Shown: piece by piece, positions 7,443-14,430 of the stretch | Position numbering within the stretch: the first letter of the stretch is position 1 | Layout: each line of letters begins with the position of its first letter | Source of the DNA: a virus | Reading direction: 5' to 3' (one strand) | Virus record (IMG/VR): IMGVR_UViG_3300010233_000325 | Span: 1-21,200 of that record | Length of the DNA stretch: 21,200 nucleotides | The notes under the pieces: model-generated | Databases searched by the model: none | Seen by the model: only the letters and a program-made list of their open reading frames with translations | What the model was told of the DNA's origin: nothing | Program-made: the position numbers and the translations under genes

Positions 7443-9517
7443 TGCCTGAAATAACCGTAACCGATGAACAGGGTGTGCAGCATATCTTCCCCGATGGCTC
7501 GACCCCGGAGATGATTGCGAAGGCGTTGAACGTCAAGCCACCCACCCTGCAGAAGAATCAATCTCCCGACATAGGTGTAGCGATGGGCGCAGAGCCGGGA
7601 GAGCTTGCTACTGGATTTAGCCTCCAGGATATAAAGAACGGGTCTTTTGGAATGGGAGCTACCACGTTCGGCTTGAGGCAGGCGGCCCTCGGTGGTCTCG
7701 ACGTTGCCAAAGGAATGGGTTCGCAATTAGCTGAAAATCTGACCGATCCAGTGATGTCTCTTTACCATGCGGGAAAGTCAGTGTATGACCTTGGCAAGCA
7801 AGCTATCGAAGTGCCGGGAGCCATTAAGGACTTGTATCAATCCGACAACGCTCTTGGAGCATTGGCATTGGCGGCTCCCCGCGCCGGTGGACAGGCAGCG
7901 GCAACGGTGGTCGCGCAAGAGGCGGGAGCGAGGATACCCGGAGCAACGGCGAAGGTAGTACAAAAACTGCCTGCGGAATATGCTGCCAAAGTCGTTCCAG
8001 AATCAGCTCTGTCTACCCGCCAACTTGGGGAAATAGCAGCGAAAGATGTTGAGACCAAGGGAAGCAATCTCTCCGCCGCACTCCAGACCGGAGGCAATCC
8101 AAAGGGAAACGTTTTGGTGCATGAGGACATTGGCCGTCCCATATTAGATGACATTCGAGAAGCGGCAGTCAAAGAGGGAGTCACCGCCGATGACTTCAAA
8201 GGCCGACAGGGGTATGATAAAGGCCAACAGCTTACAAAATCTGTCAGAAAGAAGTTTGACGACGCTTATGATTCTCTGGTTGAGCCTGTTGCTGGGAATA
8301 ATGCGGTCGGAGCGGCGAAGACGGCTGCAAAGCAGTTCCTTGGTGAGATGTTGCCGGATGCCAAGCTCATGGACAAGATTACCGGAGGGAACTCGGCAGC
8401 TAAAGTCCAAGCACTAGCCGATGAAATAGCTGACCAGAAAACGATTGGTGACCTCGACAACTTCCGCAAAGACGGTCTGAATCGTGCCGACAAATATGTA
8501 AGCAAAGGCCCCGCCGCACAATATCAATCTCCGGTCATGCAAGAAGCCATCCACCGAGCCGGTAATGCGGTGCGAAAGGCCGTCTATTCCGAGATGGAGC
8601 AGGCTTATGGTGGGCAAATCCCTGAAGAAGTATTGCGGGACTTGCAGAAACGGCATGGAGCAGCCATCCAAGCCGACAATATGATGTCTGAGACACGGCA
8701 GGCATTGAGCAAGATTGCGAGTGAGGAATCCTCTCCCGCAGGGCCTTGGCAGAGATTCAAGGGAGTCGGCTATCGGGGAACGATGGGGAGCAAGGCTCAT
8801 GCTGCCGCCGGACTGGTTGAGAAGCTCCTGCCGCCTTCGGAAATAGAACTATTCAATACCCGAATGCAACGAGTCTTGAAAGACATTTCCCCTGAGACTT
8901 CCGGCTATCAGCCTCCGGTTCCATCATCGGTGGGCGGAGAGTATCTGTCTCCTGAAACACAGAATCCCCGGTCTCCATCGCAAATGAATCTTTCCGAGAC
9001 CGCACCGGGAACCTATGTCGGAATCTCAAAACCACGCCAACTTCCAGAATCAACCACTCCGGTTGGCAAGACGCAGTTGATGAAACTCAATGTGCAAGAT
9101 GTTTTGAAGCAATCAATGGAACGAGTGATAGCAGAGAAAGAAGCCATTAGAGCCAGGGTCGGTGGAGATATGGCTCCATCCGGACAGCCTCCGCGTGGCG
9201 GTGGTGAGGCATTGATACCTCCGAGCATGTTTGGCGGGGATATGGGACAACAGGCTGCTATGAAAATGGGCCGTGTTCCTCCGGAGGGGAAACTTCGAGC
9301 GGAAGTCCCCGCTGGAACAATACCTAAATTACCACCCAATATGCCTAATCGTCCCGCGCTGCCTGCGGAAATGTTCAATCAGAAACTTACAACTCTTGAG
9401 AAAATAAAGGCTGCGGAAATGGCCAGACGTGAAGCGATAAAAGCTATGGAATATCGCTCCAAGATAAATAGAAATCCTAAAACTGGACGAATGGAACGAA
9501 TACAGGAGGGAAAATGA
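7442..9517 (+). CDS. Large probable internal virion / DNA ejection protein (gp16 slot)
   Basis: The product is 691 residues. The opening (MPEITVTDEQGVQHIFPDGS, then TPEMIAKAL) is a small module I recognise from the N-termini of many phage internal or structural proteins. An Ala/Gly-rich segment (about 85-190) could be membrane-active, followed by a long helical core (190-470). The C-terminal 220 residues are Pro/Gly/Ser-rich with basic residues and probably disordered, ending in a Lys/Arg-rich tail. There is no cysteine and no lytic-transglycosylase motif visible. P22 gp16, the third ejection protein, is about 610 residues and sits in this slot. It overlaps its neighbours by one and four bases. 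The ejection role is inferred from synteny and composition. Confidence 0.7.
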   Translation: MPEITVTDEQGVQHIFPDGSTPEMIAKALNVKPPTLQKNQSPDIGVAMGAEPGELATGFSLQDIKNGSFGMGATTFGLRQAALGGLDVAKGMGSQLAENLTDPVMSLYHAGKSVYDLGKQAIEVPGAIKDLYQSDNALGALALAAPRAGGQAAATVVAQEAGARIPGATAKVVQKLPAEYAAKVVPESALSTRQLGEIAAKDVETKGSNLSAALQTGGNPKGNVLVHEDIGRPILDDIREAAVKEGVTADDFKGRQGYDKGQQLTKSVRKKFDDAYDSLVEPVAGNNAVGAAKTAAKQFLGEMLPDAKLMDKITGGNSAAKVQALADEIADQKTIGDLDNFRKDGLNRADKYVSKGPAAQYQSPVMQEAIHRAGNAVRKAVYSEMEQAYGGQIPEEVLRDLQKRHGAAIQADNMMSETRQALSKIASEESSPAGPWQRFKGVGYRGTMGSKAHAAAGLVEKLLPPSEIELFNTRMQRVLKDISPETSGYQPPVPSSVGGEYLSPETQNPRSPSQMNLSETAPGTYVGISKPRQLPESTTPVGKTQLMKLNVQDVLKQSMERVIAEKEAIRARVGGDMAPSGQPPRGGGEALIPPSMFGGDMGQQAAMKMGRVPPEGKLRAEVPAGTIPKLPPNMPNRPALPAEMFNQKLTTLEKIKAAEMARREAIKAMEYRSKINRNPKTGRMERIQEGK

Positions 9518-11277
9518 AATCTAGGACGATGGAACGATTCATTCTCGCCGCTATCATCATTTGGATAGTAATGGCGTTGGCATATTCAGCCCATGCCCAA
9601 GTCCCGGTCACGGTCATGCCTGTGCCGAAAGCGCAGTTCTTCGACAACTCCGGAGTCCCGCTGGCCAATGGGTGTCTGGTCACCTATGCGGCTGGTTCAA
9701 CGACACCGCTGGCTACCTATACCGATTACACGGGGACGGTTCAGAATGCCACTACCATCGACCTTGACTCAGCGGGCAGGGCGAATGTATGGCTGGCAGG
9801 CTCGTCATACAAGTTCGTACTCAAGTCATCTGGCGGCAGTCATTGTGCTTCCGGCTCTACCATCTGGACAGTAGACGGAGTGGACGGGGTATATCTGGAC
9901 TTCTGCGGCCTCTCCGGATGCACGTTCACCGGGGATGTGCTTGGGCCGTCCTTTGGGCAGGTGCGATATACCGACCAATTCGCGTCCATCACATCGGCCT
10001 ATTCGGATGCTGGAACGACTGGCGGAGTCATCATCAACTCCGGGTCATCTGGAAACCCTCCGACAAACTCCAATGCGCTATCGGTGCTGGATTTCAGGCC
10101 ATCTTCAGGTATGTTCTACAGCGGCAAGTACAACGATGTGTCTGACCTGCGCGGGAACATGTGCTTTGGCCTATCTTGTCCGAACACTTGGAACGCATCG
10201 CATTCTGGGAACGTTGGGATGGGAGTGGGTCTGTTCAATGCCCTGACGACTGCCGACAACAATACGGGCATGGGCGACCATGTGTTGCAGCTTGCCACTA
10301 GCGGAACATCGAATGCCGCGTTTGGCAGGGCATCGCTCTCGCATCTGACCACGGGAAACTACAACTCCGCGCTCGGACACGCTTCTGGATTCTCAAGCAC
10401 CACAGGCGGGTTCAACATCTTTATCGGTGACGAGGCGGGATACACTGCGACTCCCGCGAACGCCAATACCACTGACAGCTATACCATCGCTATTGGCTTT
10501 GAGGCGGGGCGCGGTGATGCGACCCCAAGAGACAACTGGGCGGCGATTGGCAAGGGCGCACTAGCGACTTGTTCCAACTGCATGGTCTTGGGTTCGGTAG
10601 GCTCCAATGCCATCAAGGTAGGACTTGGCAATCAGGCTCCCGCCTATACCTTCCACCAGACGGCGAACATCGACAAGTCAACCGTATCGCTCACCGATAT
10701 GTCGTTCTGGGGAACGAATGACGGCTCGGCTCCATTCGGCTTAAAGCTCTCCATCTCTGGGCAGTCAGTAGAGAACACGCGGAGAATAGAGTTTGCCACC
10801 ACCGAACCGGGAAATGCCAACGGCGGAGGACTTGTCCTTCAGCCCGACGCTGGATGGGTGGACATTGGTTCCCGTTCGACTTGTGCCACCGTGTTGTGCA
10901 TCACTGGAACCGCCACGGTAAGCTCTCAAGTCACCGCCGCGACATTCGGAACAGCGACCAACTGCGCTGCGGTAGGTACTGGGGCAAATCCTTCATTGGT
11001 AGCTTGTGCGGCTGCAGCCTCAGGGTCATTCTCATGCGCCACGGCTGCAACCGGGGGGACATGTGTTGTCTCCACTACCGCAGTCACGGCCAACAGCGTG
11101 ATTCTGATTACGGAGGATGACAGCTTAGGGACGAAGCTGAGTGTCACTTGCAACACGGGAACCACGGTATTGCCAGTCCACATGATTGCGGCGCGTTCGG
11201 CAGGAGTGAGTTTCACCATCAATCTTGGTACGGTGACGACCAATCCCGCCTGCTTCAACTATCTGATAGTGAATTGA
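9514..11277 (+). CDS. Signal-peptide-bearing tail fibre with YadA-head-like repeats
   Basis: The product is 587 residues. Residues 1-29 form a Sec signal peptide: basic start, a long hydrophobic core (FILAAIIIWIVMALAY) and an A-H-A|Q cleavage site. Residues 36-123 are a recognised phage fibre N-terminal module (MPVPKAQFFDNSGVPLANG, LDSAGRANVWLAG, W-T-V-D-G-V-D-G). Residues 232-350 hold imperfect 14-17-residue repeats like those of YadA-type adhesin heads. The C-terminal 120 residues are a separate beta, Cys-rich domain. I count 16 cysteines, all after the signal peptide. The start has AGGAGGG at 9504-9510 and overlaps the upstream gene by ATGA; an in-frame ATG at 9529 would give a shorter signal peptide. 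It sits in the P22 tailspike slot, so receptor binding is likely. Its export signal is odd for a virion protein. Confidence 0.78.
   Translation: MKSRTMERFILAAIIIWIVMALAYSAHAQVPVTVMPVPKAQFFDNSGVPLANGCLVTYAAGSTTPLATYTDYTGTVQNATTIDLDSAGRANVWLAGSSYKFVLKSSGGSHCASGSTIWTVDGVDGVYLDFCGLSGCTFTGDVLGPSFGQVRYTDQFASITSAYSDAGTTGGVIINSGSSGNPPTNSNALSVLDFRPSSGMFYSGKYNDVSDLRGNMCFGLSCPNTWNASHSGNVGMGVGLFNALTTADNNTGMGDHVLQLATSGTSNAAFGRASLSHLTTGNYNSALGHASGFSSTTGGFNIFIGDEAGYTATPANANTTDSYTIAIGFEAGRGDATPRDNWAAIGKGALATCSNCMVLGSVGSNAIKVGLGNQAPAYTFHQTANIDKSTVSLTDMSFWGTNDGSAPFGLKLSISGQSVENTRRIEFATTEPGNANGGGLVLQPDAGWVDIGSRSTCATVLCITGTATVSSQVTAATFGTATNCAAVGTGANPSLVACAAAASGSFSCATAATGGTCVVSTTAVTANSVILITEDDSLGTKLSVTCNTGTTVLPVHMIAARSAGVSFTINLGTVTTNPACFNYLIVN
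10207..10563 (+). repeat. YadA-head-like repeats within the tail fibre gene
   Basis: Protein residues 232-350 of the fibre repeat a pattern with small residues and Gly at fixed places: NVGMGVGLFNAL, NTGMGDHVLQL, NAAFGRASLSHL, NSALGHASGFS, NIFIGDEAGY, then TIAIGFEAG and AAIGKGAL. Trimeric autotransporter heads use units of this form (N-x-x-x-x-G-x-x-A/S) to build a left-handed trimeric beta roll. The repeats are divergent at DNA level, so they are old and not a recent tandem duplication. Confidence 0.65.
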
Positions 11278-11284
11278 GGAGACC

Positions 11285-13225
11285 ATGAAGAAACTCATTC
11301 TGTTCCTGCTCTTTAGCATCGCGGCATGGGCAGACTCATCCACGGGCAATATCACCGCTTCAGGTACGACCTGCGGCACGACCAATGCCTGCATCGTCCT
11401 GCATTCATACTCGACCATCGGCAGCGCATCCATTACCGTGACGGGTACATGGAGCGCGACCTTGCAGTTCGAGACTAGCGCGGACGGGTCTACTTGGGCA
11501 GCGGCCACGGGATATTCCGTTCCCACGGGCTCGGCGGCTCAATCCATCACCGCCAATGGGGTCTACCAGTTCAATATGGCGAGCCTGACCTACATCCGTG
11601 TCAGGGGTTCGGCATATACCAGCGGGACGGCGGCCATCCTCATCTCTGGTTCGTCCTCTGACTTTGCTACTGCTATCGCCAATTCCATCATCACCGCGAC
11701 GGTGGCGACTCTGCCGGATGCCTCTGGGTCGACTGGATGGGTGAGGATTGTGACGGATGCACTCACTACCGCCGACTGTACCGTTGGTGGCGGCTCAGCC
11801 TATTCGCTCTGCGTGTCCAACGGCTCGGCATGGGTCAATCCCGGCGGCGGCGGAAGCACCTCTGCGGGTGGTTCAAACGGGCAATTGCAATACAACAACT
11901 CCAATGCCTTTGGCGGCATCACTAATGCCACTTCGGATGGAACCAATGTGTTGAGCATGACCATTTCCGGAACGCTGACTTCCGCTACCATCAACAACAG
12001 CGGGACAATCACGGCTGGAGTGCTTACATCATCCACGGTTCATCCTGCTACCGCCGGAGCCGTACGATTGGCGAATGGCGATGCGATTGACTGGAGGAAC
12101 GCGGCCAATAGCGCGAACATCCCGCTATCGGTGGACAGCAATAATACGCTGGTCATCGGTTCCGGTTCAGGGAATGTACAATCCACATCGTTCTCCCTGT
12201 TGAACGCCGCAGCTCCGGGGTTGACGGCCAATACGTTCACCCTGATTCCTCCAACAACCATCACTACTGCATATTGCTGGTCAGTTCCAGCGGGAGAGAA
12301 CGCCTCTGCCGGACTTCTACATCTTGCTGCTGCATCGGCTCATTGTTCGGCTGGTACTGTCAGCGCAGTCGTTGAATCCGATATTTCATTGTCAGACAAT
12401 ACGACTGGGAACGCATCCACCACGGCTCACGGATTCGTCCTTAAGGGAGACAACAACACCGCGCATTTCCTCCGTGGAGATCAAACCTGGGCTACCCCTC
12501 CCGGCACCACCTATGATTGCACCCTCATCACCGTGTTCTGTGCGGTAGAGGAAATGCCGGGTGGCAACACGACTTCGGGAGCCATCGGCTCTCTGGGATG
12601 GAACAATAGCGCAATCTCATCTGCCGCCGCACTAAGCTATATTGTCTCTACCTTCTCCAACCCCGGAGAGCTTCAATTCACCACCAACACCAGCGCGGGT
12701 AACGGAAGTTATTTTAACCTCGCTGGTTCTGGTTCCGGGTTCTCGCTTGTCGGCAATATCGGCGGCTCGACCAACTGGACAGAGACTTGGATATTCAAAG
12801 TCACCAGCGACGGCACGAAAGAGCGTATCCGCATCGGGTTTGGTGGGACTTCTTCCGTGGTGGAACCCACGGATGGCATCTGGGTGCGCTATGACAAGAA
12901 CGCCACTTATGCTGATACGACATGGCATCTGTGCATCCGGCAGGCTTCGACCAACTCTTGTCAAGCCACTACCAAGACCTTCGATGCCAACTGGCACAAG
13001 GTCGTGATACGCAGCACTTCGTCGGGAGTAATCGGAATCACTTGGGACAGCGATGCCGAACTGACTTGGTGTACGGCTGGGTCGGGATGCACCATCAACT
13101 CCGCAACCTTCCCATCTGTCAGCCTCACCCCAGTAGCCGACATCTGTAATGATGGCACTACCGCCGATGTCACGGTCATCGACTACTTCTCTCTGTTCAT
13201 CACCGGGTTGACGAGGATTCCATAA
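11285..13225 (+). CDS. Signal-peptide-bearing tail fibre / adhesin
   Basis: The product is 646 residues. Residues 1-16 are a short, classic signal peptide (MKKLILFLLFSIAAWA|D). Residues 17-125 form a beta domain with FETSADGSTWAAATGY, a module seen in phage fibres. About 145-180 carries D-C-T-V-G-G-G then C-x-x-x-G-x-x-W, followed by a Gly-rich hinge. The middle is a Ser/Thr/Asn-rich fibre shaft including FLRGDQTWATPPG, a typical phage fibre junction. The C-terminal 220 residues resemble a lectin-like jelly-roll head (GIWVRYDKNATYADTTWHLC). I count 13 cysteines in the mature part. The Shine-Dalgarno is GAGGAG at 11276-11281. It overlaps the next gene by one base. Receptor or surface binding is probable; it is the second of four exported-looking fibre genes. 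Confidence 0.75.
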   Translation: MKKLILFLLFSIAAWADSSTGNITASGTTCGTTNACIVLHSYSTIGSASITVTGTWSATLQFETSADGSTWAAATGYSVPTGSAAQSITANGVYQFNMASLTYIRVRGSAYTSGTAAILISGSSSDFATAIANSIITATVATLPDASGSTGWVRIVTDALTTADCTVGGGSAYSLCVSNGSAWVNPGGGGSTSAGGSNGQLQYNNSNAFGGITNATSDGTNVLSMTISGTLTSATINNSGTITAGVLTSSTVHPATAGAVRLANGDAIDWRNAANSANIPLSVDSNNTLVIGSGSGNVQSTSFSLLNAAAPGLTANTFTLIPPTTITTAYCWSVPAGENASAGLLHLAAASAHCSAGTVSAVVESDISLSDNTTGNASTTAHGFVLKGDNNTAHFLRGDQTWATPPGTTYDCTLITVFCAVEEMPGGNTTSGAIGSLGWNNSAISSAAALSYIVSTFSNPGELQFTTNTSAGNGSYFNLAGSGSGFSLVGNIGGSTNWTETWIFKVTSDGTKERIRIGFGGTSSVVEPTDGIWVRYDKNATYADTTWHLCIRQASTNSCQATTKTFDANWHKVVIRSTSSGVIGITWDSDAELTWCTAGSGCTINSATFPSVSLTPVADICNDGTTADVTVIDYFSLFITGLTRIP

Positions 13226-14430
13226 TGAGATGGCTTGTGTTGCTGTTCGCCTGCACATTGGCGACAGCACAGAACTTCCCGTATAAGGTTGTGAAGGATT
13301 CAGACAACCTTTCGACCACGGGGATCATCGTGTGGCACATCGAGGATTCTACGGGGTCAAACATCACCTCTCCGTCCACATCAAAGTTCCCGGTTGGTGC
13401 TGTGGGATTATGGGTGGCTTATTCACAAGAAGCACTCGCTGGGGCGGTGAACGCCGCTACTCAGCCCTCGACAGGTACTCAGCCGGGGACGGGTGGAACG
13501 GTGATGTGGAGCTACATCGTCGGCAAGCCCCTGACCTTTGCCCCGCCCTTGCCGACCGCCAGCGTTCTCGGAGGAGCGAAGTCATTGACCTGTACCGGGA
13601 CGGACAAGTTCTCAGCACTCGGAACCGATGGCGCGTTCGTGTGTTCGGCAGACGCGGGAGGCGGCGCGGTATCAAGCGTGTTTGGGCGGACTGGTGCTGT
13701 GACCGCCGCGTCGAACGACTATTCTTTCGCGCAGCTATCATCGATTCCGACGACCGTTTCTGGATACGGCATCACCGATGCGGTAACCACGGCGCGGACG
13801 GTATCCACGACATCGCCTCTCGGCGGGGGGGGAGCGTTGTCGGGAAATCTGACGCTTACTTGCACGACCTGTCTGACTGCACTTCCAAACCCATCTTCCT
13901 CGACCCTCGGCGGGGTCAAATCTCTGACCTGTGGCGCGGGAACACACATCCAGACCATCGGAACAGACGGTCTTCCGGTATGCAGTTCCGACTCAGGCGG
14001 CGGCGCAGGCAGCAAACTGTTCGTGACCTCTGCTTATACGAACGCCACGACCAATTTCACCAACGTGTCTGGCTTGTCATTCGCGGTATCGGCCTCGACC
14101 AATTACTACGTCGAGTGCCACATCACATGGCAGGGTTCAGCCACGACCACAGGCCCCAAGTTCCAGTGGACAGGCCCAGCATCGCCGACTGCGGTAGCGG
14201 CTAATGCGACCATCGCCACGACCGTTACGACCCTCCGGCTGGTATCGGCGGTGGCTTTCTCATCCTCAATGGCGCAGTCAGGAACCATCACGGCGACGAC
14301 AAACTTTCCTGCGATCGTGACGGTCGGAGTCGCCAATGGCGCGAACGCCGGGACAGTCCAACTGCAAGCGGCGGCGAACGGAAGCGGAACACTCACAATC
14401 CAACCAGGGAGTTTTTGTGCGGCTCAATAA
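13225..14430 (+). CDS. Signal-peptide-bearing fibre protein with duplicated Cys module
   Basis: The product is 401 residues. Residues 1-16 form a signal peptide (MRWLVLLFACTLATAQ) with an A-T-A|Q site. Residues 17-105 are a beta domain. Two copies of a module of about 40 residues follow (109-148 and 220-260), each with L-G-G-x-K-S-L-T-C, then G-T-D-G-x-x-x-C and a D/S-rich, Gly-rich end. Between them lies VFGRTGAVTAASNDYSF with a later SGYGITDA, classic phage tail fibre shaft motifs. The C-terminal domain (about 262-401) is a jelly-roll-like beta fold. The mature part has eight cysteines. It starts with TAATG overlap to the upstream gene. Its end overlaps the next gene by 14 bases. A fibre or fibre-accessory role is likely; the attachment partner is unknown. 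Confidence 0.72.
   Translation: MRWLVLLFACTLATAQNFPYKVVKDSDNLSTTGIIVWHIEDSTGSNITSPSTSKFPVGAVGLWVAYSQEALAGAVNAATQPSTGTQPGTGGTVMWSYIVGKPLTFAPPLPTASVLGGAKSLTCTGTDKFSALGTDGAFVCSADAGGGAVSSVFGRTGAVTAASNDYSFAQLSSIPTTVSGYGITDAVTTARTVSTTSPLGGGGALSGNLTLTCTTCLTALPNPSSSTLGGVKSLTCGAGTHIQTIGTDGLPVCSSDSGGGAGSKLFVTSAYTNATTNFTNVSGLSFAVSASTNYYVECHITWQGSATTTGPKFQWTGPASPTAVAANATIATTVTTLRLVSAVAFSSSMAQSGTITATTNFPAIVTVGVANGANAGTVQLQAAANGSGTLTIQPGSFCAAQ
13549..13668 (+). repeat. Cys-module repeat, copy 1
   Basis: First copy of a module of about 40 residues in the fibre protein (residues 109-148), with two cysteines 17 residues apart, G-T-D-G between them and a trailing A-D-A-G-G-G. Copy 2 lies at 13882-14004. Similarity is clear in protein and weaker in DNA. 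Confidence 0.65.
13882..14004 (+). repeat. Cys-module repeat, copy 2
   Basis: Second copy (residues 220-260) of the module at 13549-13668, sharing L-G-G-x-K-S-L-T-C, the I/L-G-T-D-G core, a second cysteine and the S-D-S-G-G-G end. The pair of cysteines in each copy could form a disulfide in an oxidising compartment. Confidence 0.65.

Noticed and set aside
12632-13270. Long minus-strand frame of 212 codons across two fibre genes
   Set aside because: No ribosome site, no recognisable domain, and it opposes two well supported genes.
13825-13832. Run of eight G in the third fibre gene as a phase-variable tract
   Set aside because: Single short tract, encoded as Gly codons in a Gly-rich loop. 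Nothing else suggests switching.
14336-14416. ATG start 27 codons upstream of the depolymerase-like protein
   Set aside because: It adds a charged segment before an ideal signal peptide and overlaps the previous gene by 95 bases; the GTG with AGGGAG six bases away fits better.
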